Shown here one piece after another: positions 28,026-36,340 of a stretch of DNA of 64,000 nucleotides. Made by a program: the position numbers and the translations under genes. The stretch spans positions 6,510,001-6,574,000 of the forward strand of contig NZ_CM001442.1 in the NCBI RefSeq assembly GCF_000244915.1, given 5' to 3'. This stretch comes from Bradyrhizobium sp. WSM471 (lineage in GTDB: Bacteria > Pseudomonadota > Alphaproteobacteria > Rhizobiales > Xanthobacteraceae). Under the pieces are notes generated by a model that was not told where the DNA came from, did no database searches, and was given only the letters and a program-made list of their open reading frames with translations. Within the stretch, counting starts at the first letter, position 1, and every line of letters begins with the position of its first letter.

Positions 28026-28675
28026 CGACGACCGCCGATGAGCCCGACGAGGGAATGAAGGCCAAACGCAGCTTCGTCGCGCGAAGCTGGGACTTTGCGC
28101 TCGAGCTCTGGCAGGTCCTGATCCGTCCGAGCTCGGTGTTCGGGCTCGGCGTGCTGGTGCTGGCGGGCTTCATGGCCGGCGTGATCTTCTGGGGCGGCTT
28201 CAACACCGCGCTGGAATTGACCAACACCGAAAAATTCTGCACCGGCTGTCACGAGATGAAGGACAACGTCTATGCCGAGCTGAAGTCGACCATCCACTTC
28301 GCCAACCGCTCCGGCGTGCGCGCGACCTGTCCGGATTGCCACGTGCCGCACAACTGGACCGACAAGATCGCCCGCAAGATGCAGGCCTCCAAGGAGGTCT
28401 GGGGCAAACTCTTCGGAACGATCGACACCCGCGAGAAATTCCAAGATCACCGGCTCGAGCTGGCGGCGCATGAATGGGCGCGCTTCAAGTCCAACGACTC
28501 GCTGGAATGCCGCAACTGCCACAGCGCCGATTCCATGGACATCACCAAGCAGTCGCCGCGGGCCTCGGTCGCCCACCAACGCTTCCTGTTCACCAAGGAA
28601 AAGACCTGCATCGACTGCCACAAGGGCATCGCCCATCATCTGCCCGACATGCGCGGCGTTCCCGGCTGGCAGTAG
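28022..28675 (+). CDS. napC: Tetraheme membrane cytochrome NapC
   Basis: A 217-aa NapC/NirT-family protein that passes electrons from quinol to NapB. One N-terminal membrane helix lies at about 37-60. Four heme motifs follow: CTGCH at 73, CPDCH at 103, CRNCH at 163 and CIDCH at 196. It overlaps the napB stop by four bases. No napF, napG or napH is present, so quinol oxidation depends on NapC, as in Bradyrhizobium. Confidence 0.96.
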   Translation: MTTTADEPDEGMKAKRSFVARSWDFALELWQVLIRPSSVFGLGVLVLAGFMAGVIFWGGFNTALELTNTEKFCTGCHEMKDNVYAELKSTIHFANRSGVRATCPDCHVPHNWTDKIARKMQASKEVWGKLFGTIDTREKFQDHRLELAAHEWARFKSNDSLECRNCHSADSMDITKQSPRASVAHQRFLFTKEKTCIDCHKGIAHHLPDMRGVPGWQ

Positions 28676-28763
28676 GAGGCCCCGCCCGGCTTGAACCGGC
28701 GGTGCGAATGGTTAGTTTTGGGGCTGGCGAATCGCTCCGTTTCGCCCCCTCCTCAAGACAGAC

Positions 28764-29879
28764 ATGGCCACATTCACCCCGCATCAGGATGCCGCGCTCA
28801 AGGCCGTTGGCGACTGGCTCAAGGCCAAACCCGGCCGCAACGGCACGCCGCCGGTGTTCCGCCTGTTCGGCTATGCCGGCACCGGCAAGACCACGCTGGC
28901 GCGGCACATCGCCGACGGCGTCGACGGCGAGGTGAAGTTCGCCGCCTTCACCGGCAAGGCGGCGCTGGTCATGCGCAACAAGGGCTGCGACGAAGCCTCC
29001 ACCATCCACTCGCTGATCTACCGCACCCGAGAATCCGGCGAGGAACAACCCAGCTTCGAGCTGTGGGACGACGCTCCGGCCTCCAAGGCCAAGCTGATCG
29101 TGATCGACGAATGTTCGATGGTCGATGCCGAATTGGGCCGCGACCTGATGTCGTTCGACTGCCCGCTGCTGGTGCTGGGCGATCCGGCGCAGCTGCCCCC
29201 GATCCAGGGCGGCGGCTTCTTCACCAATACCGAGCCGGACGCGATGCTGACCGAGGTACACCGCCAGGCCCAGGACGACCCGATCGTGCGGATGTCGATG
29301 GACGTCCGCGAGGGCCGCGAGCTCGACATCGGCCGCTACGGCGAGAGCGAGGTGGTGTCGCGCAAGGAGCTCGATCCTGATCGCGTCATGGCCGCCGACC
29401 AGGTGCTGGTCGGCCGCAACAACACGCGGCGCGCGTACAATATGCGGGTGCGCCAGCGCCAGAACATCGAGGACGTCTTCCCCGTCGCCGGCGACAAGCT
29501 GGTCTGCCTGCGCAACAACCGCAAGAAAGGCCTGTTCAACGGCGGGCTGTGGCGCGTGAAGTCGCGCAACACCTCGCGTTCGAAATCCCGCATTCTCAGC
29601 ATGAGGCTGTCGCCGGACGAGGATCTCGGCCACAAGGTGACCAAGGTCTCGGTGCGCGCCGATTGCTTCGAGGGCGGCGTCGAGGCGATCGCCTGGGAGC
29701 AGCGCAAGCCCTATGACGAGTTCGACTACGGCTATGTGCTGACCGTGCACAAGTCGCAGGGCTCGCAATGGGACGACGTCGTGCTGTTCGACGAGAGTTT
29801 TGCGTTTCAGGAGAGTCGCGCGAGGTGGCTGTACACGGGCATCACGCGGGCTGCGAAGCGGCTGAGCATTGTGGTGTGA
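28764..29879 (+). CDS. SF1B helicase, Dda/RecD-like
   Basis: A 371-aa superfamily 1 helicase. Motif I GYAGTGKT is at 36-43, then FTGKAA (Ia), IDECSM (II), GDPAQLPP (III), TVHKSQGSQWD (V) and YTGITRA (VI). The small size, short 2A/2B parts and lack of an N-terminal RecD domain resemble the phage T4 Dda type, called ATP-dependent RecD-like DNA helicase in rhizobia. It probably moves 5' to 3' on DNA. It is separate from the nap operon, 88 bp away, with no functional link visible. Confidence 0.9.
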   Translation: MATFTPHQDAALKAVGDWLKAKPGRNGTPPVFRLFGYAGTGKTTLARHIADGVDGEVKFAAFTGKAALVMRNKGCDEASTIHSLIYRTRESGEEQPSFELWDDAPASKAKLIVIDECSMVDAELGRDLMSFDCPLLVLGDPAQLPPIQGGGFFTNTEPDAMLTEVHRQAQDDPIVRMSMDVREGRELDIGRYGESEVVSRKELDPDRVMAADQVLVGRNNTRRAYNMRVRQRQNIEDVFPVAGDKLVCLRNNRKKGLFNGGLWRVKSRNTSRSKSRILSMRLSPDEDLGHKVTKVSVRADCFEGGVEAIAWEQRKPYDEFDYGYVLTVHKSQGSQWDDVVLFDESFAFQESRARWLYTGITRAAKRLSIVV

Positions 29880-29894
29880 GGCTGCCGTGGCTGC

Positions 29895-29965
29895 CGTAGC
29901 CCGGATGAGCGAAGCGATATCCGGGACAGACGGACCCGCATGTCGCTACGCTCATGCGGGCTACA
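29895..29965. repeat. Intergenic palindromic repeat (GTAGCCCG family)
   Basis: GTAGCCCGGATGAGCGAAGC at one end faces GCTACGCTCATGCGGGCTAC at the other, giving a long imperfect hairpin. It lies between the convergent helicase and caspase genes, where it could also stop transcription from both sides. Confidence 0.82.
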
Positions 29966-29981
29966 AATTCGAGCGCGGCGT

Positions 29982-31679
29982 TCACTTCCCCGCGACGAAA
30001 TAAAAATCCTCTCTTCCCGGCGGCGAGCCGTACGAAAACGGCTGCTGCACGTGCTTGGTCACAAGCCAGACGTCGTCGCGGACGATGTCGAACAGCTTTC
30101 GGATCTCGACGCGCGGCACCTTGATCTCGCGGGCGAGCGCGGTGGCGAACGGGCTGTCGGCGCCGCCGTCGCCGTCCATCGCGGTCTCGCCGTGCTTGGC
30201 GGCATAGACCACCATGAAGCCGGCGCCGGGCTCGATGTTGGAAAAGCCCTTGTCCACCAGCTTCAGCGACAGCGTGCGCTGCATGGTCGGCGCGAACGGA
30301 TTGTCGCGGCAGGCATCCAGCATCACCAGACGCACTTTTCGCGCGGCGCCCACCGCCGCGATCACCTGCTCCAGCGCGACCGCCTGGGTCTCGGCGTCCC
30401 TGTCGGCGGCAAGCTTGGCATCGACGGGAACGAGGTAATTGACGCCGCCGATCTCGAAACCGTGGCCGGCGTAATAGACCACCGCCCAATCCGCCTTTTC
30501 CGCCTCGGCCGCAAACGTCTGCAACGCTTCGAAGAACTTGTCGCGGGTCAGGTCGCTGACGGATATCACGGTCTGGAAGCCGACATCGCGCAGCACGCTT
30601 GCGATCATCTTCGAGTCGCGTGGCGGATTGGGCAAGGCGTGGACGTTCTTGTAGGCGCCGTTGCCGATCACCAGCGCCACGCGGCGTCCCGTGGATCCGG
30701 CCGACGGCTGCGGGGTCAGCGCGGCTAATCGCTCCTGCGCAATGGCGCGGGCGCGCGCGACATCGAACTCGTCGAACTTCGTCAGCGAATAGGCCGCCGC
30801 GCGATAGTCGGCACGGGCCTGGGCGAGATCCTCCTTGCGCTCGTAGATCTGGCCGCGCCCCGAATGCGCCCGCACATTGTTCGGGTTGATCTGGATCGCA
30901 ATGTTGTAGTCCTTCAGCGCGGCCTCGAGATCGCCTTTCAGCATGTTGACGTCGGCGCGATTGTTGATCGCGTACACGTTTTTCGGCTGCTTCTCGATCA
31001 GGCCGTTGCAATCGGCGAAGGCCTGGTCGAACTTGCCCATCATGCCGTAGGTGATGCAACGATTGCTGGTGATCTGCGGCGCGGCCGGTTCGATCTTCTC
31101 GGCCTCCGCGAAATCGGCGAGCGCGCCATCAAAATCCTGCATCAGCGTGCGCACGCGGGCGCGGTTGGTGTAGCCGAGCAGAAACTTGGGCGCGTATTTG
31201 ATCGACAGGTTGAAATCGTCGAGCGCGCTTTGCAGCGCCCCCCGGCGCACCTGGATGATGCCGCGGTTGTTGTAGGGGACACCGTAGGTCGGACGCTTCT
31301 GGAGCGCGAGGTTGTAGTCCGCCATCGCAAGGTCGTCCTGGCCCGTCCGCTCATAGGCGAGGCCGCGCAAATTGAGCGTGACGACGTTGTCGGGATCGAG
31401 GTCCACGGCCATGGACAAGGTCTCGATCGCGTGGACGTAGTCGCGCTTGTTGATCAGCGTATTGCCGCGCACGGAGAGCGCGATGGCCTTGTCCTTGCCG
31501 GTGAGCCGGTCGGCGTTGAGTAAATTGTCGCAGGCCTGCGCCCTCGCCTGCGCATCCGCCTGGCGGTCGCGACAGATGGCGAGGTCGTCGCCGGGTTTCG
31601 GATCGGCCGCCGCGATCGAACTCCAGCCGGCCAGGATGGCGAGCACGGGGACGAGGGTCAGGGATACGACGCGCAGCAT
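29982..31679 (-). CDS. Exported TPR protein with caspase-like peptidase domain
   Basis: A 565-aa protein. A signal peptide (residues 1-25) is followed by about six TPR units between 65 and 300, for example LNLRGLAYERTGQDDLAMAD. A caspase p20-like domain runs from 332 to about 480, with the catalytic His at 406 in YYAGHG and Cys at 457 in LDACRDN. Bacterial orthocaspases usually cleave after Arg or Lys. The pairing of TPRs with a caspase domain suggests a partner-bound periplasmic protease; target unknown. It may cut itself or act in stress or cell death, but no evidence is in the sequence. Confidence 0.9.
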   Translation of the reverse strand: MLRVVSLTLVPVLAILAGWSSIAAADPKPGDDLAICRDRQADAQARAQACDNLLNADRLTGKDKAIALSVRGNTLINKRDYVHAIETLSMAVDLDPDNVVTLNLRGLAYERTGQDDLAMADYNLALQKRPTYGVPYNNRGIIQVRRGALQSALDDFNLSIKYAPKFLLGYTNRARVRTLMQDFDGALADFAEAEKIEPAAPQITSNRCITYGMMGKFDQAFADCNGLIEKQPKNVYAINNRADVNMLKGDLEAALKDYNIAIQINPNNVRAHSGRGQIYERKEDLAQARADYRAAAYSLTKFDEFDVARARAIAQERLAALTPQPSAGSTGRRVALVIGNGAYKNVHALPNPPRDSKMIASVLRDVGFQTVISVSDLTRDKFFEALQTFAAEAEKADWAVVYYAGHGFEIGGVNYLVPVDAKLAADRDAETQAVALEQVIAAVGAARKVRLVMLDACRDNPFAPTMQRTLSLKLVDKGFSNIEPGAGFMVVYAAKHGETAMDGDGGADSPFATALAREIKVPRVEIRKLFDIVRDDVWLVTKHVQQPFSYGSPPGREDFYFVAGK

Positions 31680-31922
31680 GTTGTCAGGTCAGCTCCAGCC
31701 ATCATTCTTTAGGTCGATCACCGATCGCACCGGTTCATCTAGCGCGGAGTTCCGGTCCTCGCCAAGCCGGCTCTTCCAGGCGGCGCGTTTCACAGACTCG
31801 TGTCCGTCCGGCCGTAACAATCGCCCGGTCCGCCCGTATCTGGACTATCCGAAATTGCCGGGCAGGCTGTTCGCCCGGCCCCAATCGCCCTAGACTGTCA
31901 GACCTTCCGAAAGAGGATTGCC

Positions 31923-32627
31923 ATGCGCCGACCCGCCATCCTGTCCCTGCTCGCCGCAACCACCGCCCTGACGCTGGCTTTTGCCGCGCCGACCCGGGCC
32001 GCAGAGGATGCGGTCGTGATCCCCGCTCCCGCGGTTGATGCGGCGCCCGCTAGCGGGATCCAGACCGCCGTGATCGCCGGCGGCTGCTTCTGGGGCGTGC
32101 AGGGCGTGTTCCAGCACACCGCAGGCGTCGTCAACGCGGTCTCCGGCTACGCCGGCGGGACCAAGGCGACGGCCGACTACCAGACCGTATCGAGCGGCCG
32201 GACCGGCCACGCGGAATCCGTCGAGATCAAATACGACCCCAAGAAGATCTCCTACGGCAAGATCCTCCAGATCTACTTCTCGGTGGCGCACGACCCGACC
32301 CAGCTCAACCGGCAGGGCCCCGACAGCGGGACGCAATATCGCTCGGCGATCTTCACCACTTCCGACGAGCAGGAGAAGGTGGCCGAGGCCTATATCGCCC
32401 AGCTCAACGGCGCCAAGGTCTTCAGCAAGCCGATCGTGACCAAGGTCGGCGCGCTGGAGGCTTTCTATGCGGCGGAGGCCTATCACCAGGATTATCTGAC
32501 GCTGCACCCGAACCAGCCCTATATCGCCTACAACGACCTTCCGAAGGTCGAGAACCTGAAAAAGCTGTTCGCGGATAACTATATCGAGAAGCCGACGCTG
32601 GTGAGCGCCAGCAAGGCCACCAACTGA
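31923..32627 (+). CDS. msrA: Peptide methionine sulfoxide reductase MsrA, exported
   Basis: A 234-aa enzyme reducing methionine-S-sulfoxide in proteins. The active site GGCFWG has its nucleophilic Cys at 55. Conserved GYAGG, GHAESVEI and YHQDYL follow. A signal peptide (MRRPAILSLLAATTALTLAF, cleavage near RAA) shows that the enzyme works in the periplasm, unlike the usual cytosolic form. msrB lies 57 bp downstream on the same strand. Confidence 0.95.
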   Translation: MRRPAILSLLAATTALTLAFAAPTRAAEDAVVIPAPAVDAAPASGIQTAVIAGGCFWGVQGVFQHTAGVVNAVSGYAGGTKATADYQTVSSGRTGHAESVEIKYDPKKISYGKILQIYFSVAHDPTQLNRQGPDSGTQYRSAIFTTSDEQEKVAEAYIAQLNGAKVFSKPIVTKVGALEAFYAAEAYHQDYLTLHPNQPYIAYNDLPKVENLKKLFADNYIEKPTLVSASKATN

Positions 32628-32684
32628 TCGCGAGATCACTGAACAAGATCACTGAAAACAAGATCATCGAAAAACGGGAGACCC

Positions 32685-33104
32685 ATGCCCGACACCAAGA
32701 CGAAAACCACGGACGACAAGGTCATCAAGAGCGAAGAGCAATGGCGCAGCGAGTTGTCGCCGATGCAATACGCGGTGCTGCGCGAGAAGGCGACCGAGCG
32801 TCCCTTCTCCGGCGAATATGAACACGACCACCGCGCCGGCATCTATACCTGTGCCGGCTGCGGCAACGAGCTGTTCGAGTCCGACGCGAAGTTCGATTCC
32901 GGCTGCGGCTGGCCGAGCTTCACCCAGCCCGCCGTCGAGGGCCATATCGACGAGGAGCGGGACGTCAGCCACGGCATGGTCCGCACCGAGGTGCTGTGCG
33001 CCAAGTGCAGCGGCCATCTCGGCCATGTCTTTCCCGACGGCCCGGGGCCGACGGGCTTGCGTTACTGCATCAATTCCGCAGCGCTGAAGCTCGAGCCCAA
33101 ATAA
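32685..33104 (+). CDS. msrB: Peptide methionine (R)-S-oxide reductase MsrB
   Basis: A 139-aa enzyme for methionine-R-sulfoxide. Zinc ligands are C56/C59 (CAGC) and C105/C108 (CAKC). The catalytic Cys is C128 in RYCINSAAL, and C74 in GCGWPSF is a possible resolving Cys. The N-terminus ([11 protein letters not shown]) is charged and has no signal peptide, so this partner seems cytosolic although MsrA upstream is exported. GGGAG precedes the ATG. Confidence 0.96.
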   Translation: MPDTKTKTTDDKVIKSEEQWRSELSPMQYAVLREKATERPFSGEYEHDHRAGIYTCAGCGNELFESDAKFDSGCGWPSFTQPAVEGHIDEERDVSHGMVRTEVLCAKCSGHLGHVFPDGPGPTGLRYCINSAALKLEPK

Positions 33105-33110
33105 ACCTCA

Positions 33111-33157
33111 CGCGGCGCCGGGTTCCGTCATGGAACCCGGCGCCGCGATGTGCTTTT
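33111..33157 (+). terminator. Strong hairpin after msrB
   Basis: CGCGGCGCCGGGTTCC and GGAACCCGGCGCCGCG pair as a 16-bp stem with loop GTCAT, then ATGTGC and four T. The U-run is offset by six bases, so termination is likely but not certain. Confidence 0.65.
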
Positions 33158-33212
33158 CTCACCTGGTGGTGCGGCCGGCCATGGCGTTGCGGCGGCCGCC
33201 AGGGAGGATGCC

Positions 33213-33377
33213 ATGACGCTTGGGACCATCCTGATCATCCTGGTGATCATTTATCTCGTCGGCGGCCTGTCGGGCCGCATCGGTGGATACGGTTACGGAA
33301 TGGGTCATTCCGGCATGGGGATCGGCGGCCTCGTCCTGGTGGTGCTGCTCGTGCTGCTGCTCCTTGGCAAGCTATAA
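33213..33377 (+). CDS. Small hydrophobic protein, DUF3309-like
   Basis: A 54-aa protein beginning MTLGTILIILVIIYLVGGLS, with a Gly-rich middle (GGYGYGMGHSGMG) and a second hydrophobic stretch LVLVVLLVLLLLGK. It fits the DUF3309 type of short membrane proteins. AGGGAGG precedes the ATG by five bases. Function unknown. Confidence 0.7.
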   Translation: MTLGTILIILVIIYLVGGLSGRIGGYGYGMGHSGMGIGGLVLVVLLVLLLLGKL

Positions 33378-33498
33378 ACCGTTCAAACCACTGATATCGT
33401 TGAAACTTTCACGGTTGCGGAGCTGCCATGCGTGGATTCATCATCTCGCATCGCGGGGGTCGCAATTTTGTCAAAACGGGCTATATTAGAGGACGAAA

Positions 33499-33558
33499 AT
33501 GACATGTGCGGCGCCCACCCAATGGTGGCCTCTGCCGGTCCCAACCCCACGCGCTTAA
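33499..33558 (+). CDS. Possible 19-aa leader peptide with tandem Trp
   Basis: A short frame from ATG 33499 to TAA 33558 reads MTCAAPTQWWPLPVPTPRA. AGAGGACGAAA precedes it and TATATT at 33482-33487 could be a -10 element. It ends 30 bp before the next gene. It might be a regulatory leader or a chance frame; the rest of the 33378-33588 gap shows nothing else. Confidence 0.3.
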   Translation: MTCAAPTQWWPLPVPTPRA

Positions 33559-33588
33559 AGCCCCAGAGAGATCACGAGGTCTTTGACC

Positions 33589-33882
33589 ATGCGTCCACTG
33601 CGTCCGTTCAACTTCAACACTTCCGCCGAACTCTTCCCCGCTGCGATCCGCAAGAAGAAGCGTGCAGGATTCACCTATCGCCGGTTCGGCACCGCGGCCG
33701 AAGCCGTGCAGTTCGCGATGGAGCAGTTGCCGACGGATTCGCTGAACGGCGCCTATCTCCAGGTCGAGGAAGCGCGCTTCGACCAGAACGGCATCCGCTC
33801 GCTCTATGAGAGCGAAGCCTTCCCGCTGCCCCGCCACCGCAAGCCGGTGGAAGCCAGCACCGACGCCGCCGACGCGGCATAA
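33589..33882 (+). CDS. Conserved small protein, unknown
   Basis: A 97-aa cytosolic protein starting [19 protein letters not shown]. It has a basic patch [14 protein letters not shown], then a helix with [11 protein letters not shown] and [20 protein letters not shown]. The look is of a short DNA- or RNA-associated protein, but no family is recognised. A strong terminator follows 30 bp after the stop. Confidence 0.7.
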   Translation: MRPLRPFNFNTSAELFPAAIRKKKRAGFTYRRFGTAAEAVQFAMEQLPTDSLNGAYLQVEEARFDQNGIRSLYESEAFPLPRHRKPVEASTDAADAA

Positions 33883-33911
33883 GTTTTCGTAAAGCACTCC
33901 GATGTGCGCTG

Positions 33912-33945
33912 AAAGCGCGATGGCCGAAAGGCCGTCGCGCTTTTT
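33912..33945 (+). terminator. Rho-independent terminator
   Basis: AAAGCGCGATGGCC and GGCCGTCGCGCTTT pair around loop GAAA with a single G-T mismatch, and the stem runs into five T. The stem is A-rich at the base and T-rich at the top strand, so it may also work for the convergent gene ending at 33961. Confidence 0.88.
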
Positions 33946-33960
33946 GCGTTTTGGGGCGTG

Positions 33961-34518
33961 TCAGATGCGCGGCTGCTTGTCGAGCCAGCGGCGGAGCAGG
34001 CGCACGTTGCGCATGTTGGCACGGAACATGACGTCAAAGGCGTCGCCCGCGAACGGGACGATGCCGACGACGCCGTCGAGGGCGACATTGCCGAGCATGC
34101 GCGCAGTGATGTACCAGGGCGCCCCGAGCGCCCTCGCCTCTCGCACCAGCCAGAGCGAGATCGCGGTGGTGATGATGTCGCCGACGACGGGGATCAGTCC
34201 GATCAACCCGTCGATGCCATAGCGGATATTGGTTCCGGGCAGCACGAAGGCGACGTCGAGCAGCTTTGCGATCGCCTCCATCCGTGCGATCCGCTGCTCG
34301 CGGGTCCGATTGCCGAACGGGTTGCCAGCAAATGGACTATCTTTGCCGAACTCGAAGCGAAACTCGCGAAAGCCCTGCTCCAGCGTTTCGGGCCGGATCT
34401 CGTGACCATCCTGATCGATGATCGGCCCACGCCCCTCGGTGCCCGAAGAGGCCGCACCCGCGCGGCTTCCCGAACGGGAGCGACGCGGAGCAAGGATATC
34501 GTCATCGGGCATGGTCAT
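33961..34518 (-). CDS. DUF4112 domain membrane-associated protein
   Basis: About 185 aa. The DUF4112 core runs from about residue 75 to the end: LDVAFVLPGTNIRYGIDGLI, then GLIPVVGDIITTAISLWL and GIVPFAGDAFDVMFRAN. Two amphipathic or membrane stretches are likely. The first 70 residues are charged and variable. ATG 34518 is chosen because the longer frame from 34617 would overlap the gene upstream. Function unknown. Confidence 0.78.
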   Translation of the reverse strand: MTMPDDDILAPRRSRSGSRAGAASSGTEGRGPIIDQDGHEIRPETLEQGFREFRFEFGKDSPFAGNPFGNRTREQRIARMEAIAKLLDVAFVLPGTNIRYGIDGLIGLIPVVGDIITTAISLWLVREARALGAPWYITARMLGNVALDGVVGIVPFAGDAFDVMFRANMRNVRLLRRWLDKQPRI

Positions 34519-34579
34519 GGCCTGTAGGGAACGCGCCAGCGCGGCGGAGGTTGCTGCGGCGTGATCGAAGGTCGCGCCC

Positions 34580-35005
34580 TCAAGTCTGTGCTGCCGCCGG
34601 CTGCGGCTCCTCGACATATCTATGCACGAGCCAGGATGAAATCACCGCCGGCACGAAGCCGACGAGGCCGTACAGGATGAACTGCACCGCGCCCGAGTCC
34701 GGCCCGCGCGAGCTGTAGGTCAGCGAGGCCAGGATGAAGGCGAACACGCCGACCAGCAGCATCCGCAGCACCGGGCCGATCCGGCGGATGTGGACCAGGA
34801 TGTCGTCGACCGCTCCGATCATCAGCGAGGGCAGGAATCCGAACAGATAGCTGTATTGCAGGGACTTGAAGAACACCGCGAACAGCTTGCCGACCTCAGC
34901 GAGATTGGTCTGGGTCCAATAGCCGGACTGATAGGTCGTCGTCAGCAGCAGCAGGAACCCGCCCACGAACGGGCCAACCAGCGCAAACACGAGATAGCGT
35001 TTCAT
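34580..35005 (-). CDS. Four-helix membrane protein (DUF5413-like)
   Basis: A 141-aa inner membrane protein with helices near 4-24 (FALVGPFVGGFLLLLTT), 50-68 (YSYLFGFLPSLMIGAV), 80-98 and 107-128. A conserved acidic VDDILVHIRR lies between helices two and three. It resembles short rhizobial proteins grouped as DUF5413. The DUF4112 gene follows 61 bp later on the same strand, so the two may be co-transcribed. Confidence 0.7.
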   Translation of the reverse strand: MKRYLVFALVGPFVGGFLLLLTTTYQSGYWTQTNLAEVGKLFAVFFKSLQYSYLFGFLPSLMIGAVDDILVHIRRIGPVLRMLLVGVFAFILASLTYSSRGPDSGAVQFILYGLVGFVPAVISSWLVHRYVEEPQPAAAQT

Positions 35006-35138
35006 CAGGCACCCTCATCCTTCGCCCCGTTATAGCAGCGCCGCGGGAACCTTGAATAGCGGGAGGTGCGGGCTCTGCCCTGGGAACAAGCGGCATAGCG
35101 ACGGACTTGAAACTCACCTGTCAGATCTGGAGCCGCCG

Positions 35139-35384
35139 ATGTCCCGCAAACTGTTCTTCCTGGCGACGATCGCGCTGGCGGCCGTGAGCGGCCTGTCGAA
35201 CGCGCCCGCTTTCGCACAAGGCCATATGGGTTCGCCGCAAGAGCAGAAGGCCTGTTCGCGGGACGCCTCGCGCTTCTGCCGCAAGGACCTCGGCAACGAC
35301 ATGGCCGTACAAGGCTGCTTGCAAGCCAACCGGGCCAAACTGTCGCGGTCCTGCAGCAAGGTCTTTCAGAGCCACGGCATGTGA
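35139..35384 (+). CDS. Small secreted Cys-rich protein, copy 1
   Basis: An 81-aa protein with a signal peptide (MSRKLFFLATIALAAVSGLS, cleavage near AFA-Q). The mature part holds four Cys spaced C-x7-C-x12-C-x11-C with DASRFC and CLQANRAKLSRSC, which resembles the Cys-rich repeat seen in Golgi glycoprotein 1 and bacterial relatives. ATG 35139 is chosen because it starts the signal peptide. A paralogue lies at 35909-36181. Confidence 0.75.
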   Translation: MSRKLFFLATIALAAVSGLSNAPAFAQGHMGSPQEQKACSRDASRFCRKDLGNDMAVQGCLQANRAKLSRSCSKVFQSHGM

Positions 35385-35420
35385 GGACCGGAACCATCCC
35401 GGCGAACGGAGAGTGAAGCC

Positions 35421-35648
35421 ATGTTGCGCGACGAACAGCTCTCGATTCTCAGGGACATCAGCCAATCCATCGCCTTTGCCGACGACCGGCACGGCAAGAT
35501 AGGCGAGCTGATCGCCGACGGTTACGTGATGAAGGACGGCGATCTGTTCGAGCTCACGGCAAAGGGCGTTACGGCTGTCGAGGAGCACGCAGCGCTTGGC
35601 GCAAGCGATGCGGAGCAAGCGAGCGTATCCTCCGATCGATTGATCTGA
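35421..35648 (+). CDS. Small acidic protein, unknown
   Basis: A 75-aa cytosolic protein, MLRDEQLSILRDISQSIAFA at the start and LFELTAKGVTAVEEHAALGA later. The pattern of an N-terminal helix, a DGYV(M)KDGD turn and a TAKG helix resembles a minimal winged-helix fold, but this is weak. It lies between two Cys-rich secreted protein genes, 36 bp after the first. Confidence 0.55.
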   Translation: MLRDEQLSILRDISQSIAFADDRHGKIGELIADGYVMKDGDLFELTAKGVTAVEEHAALGASDAEQASVSSDRLI

Positions 35649-35908
35649 TCGCACGCGAGTCGCATTGTGCGTGACGTGCGCGCAACAATTGCGAATTCCT
35701 TTTCGCTTGCCATTGCGGCCGCGCGACAATGGCGCATACTTGATTCGGGCGGCGCAGCACTTTTCGATTCGAACATCACGAGAGATCGAGCGACCACATG
35801 CGGGATTGAGGTCCCGGCGTGAAGGCTGTGACATGCGGCAGATCAAGCCGCGTGCGGCGCCCCAAAATCAAGTGGCTCAAGCCCACGGAACTCGGGGACG
35901 CATTCTGC

Positions 35909-36181
35909 ATGACACGCAATCAGACGATCGCAACTCTCTTCGCCGTCACAACCGCAGCCATCGCATTCCAGACATCGCCCGGCCTCGCCTTCTCCTCCGA
36001 AGCGCAGCAGATGTGCTCCGGCGATGCCATGCGGCTGTGCTCGAGTGAGATCCCCGACATCCCCAGAATCAGGGCCTGCATGGTGCAGAAAAAGGCTCAG
36101 GTCAGCCCCGGCTGTCGCGCCGTGATGGACCGCGAGCACGCAGCCGCGACATCGCGCAAGCGGGAAGCCACGGCGCAGTAG
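35909..36181 (+). CDS. Small secreted Cys-rich protein, copy 2
   Basis: A 90-aa protein with a signal peptide starting MTRNQTIATLFAVTTAAIAF and four Cys at exactly the same spacing as copy 1: C-x7-C-x12-C-x11-C, with CSGDAMRLC near the start of the mature part. The tail is charged (SRKREATAQ). ATG 35909 fits the signal peptide; the frame is open 30 codons further upstream. Confidence 0.72.
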   Translation: MTRNQTIATLFAVTTAAIAFQTSPGLAFSSEAQQMCSGDAMRLCSSEIPDIPRIRACMVQKKAQVSPGCRAVMDREHAAATSRKREATAQ

Positions 36182-36199
36182 AGAGAGCGTACCTGCGGC

Positions 36200-36313
36200 C
36201 ATCCTTCGAGACGCCCGCCCAAGGGGCGGGCCCTCAGGATGAGGTCTCGTTTCGCGGCGAGATATCAAACCCTCATGGTGAGGAGCCCACCAAGGCGGGC
36301 GTCTCGAACCATG
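36200..36313. repeat. Intergenic palindromic repeat (TTCGAGACGC family)
   Basis: CATCCTTCGAGACGCCCGCC at one end pairs with GGCGGGCGTCTCGAACCATG at the other; inner arms CCTCAGGATGAGG and CCTCATGGTGAGG form further hairpins. It lies between convergent genes. Confidence 0.85.
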
Positions 36314-36340
36314 CAGGCCGAGGTCTCACGGAGTAGAGAT

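Noticed and set aside
33468..33487. TTGTCA and TATATT as a full sigma-70 promoter
   Set aside because: The spacing between them is only eight bases, far short of the needed 16-18; at best the second block is a -10 element.
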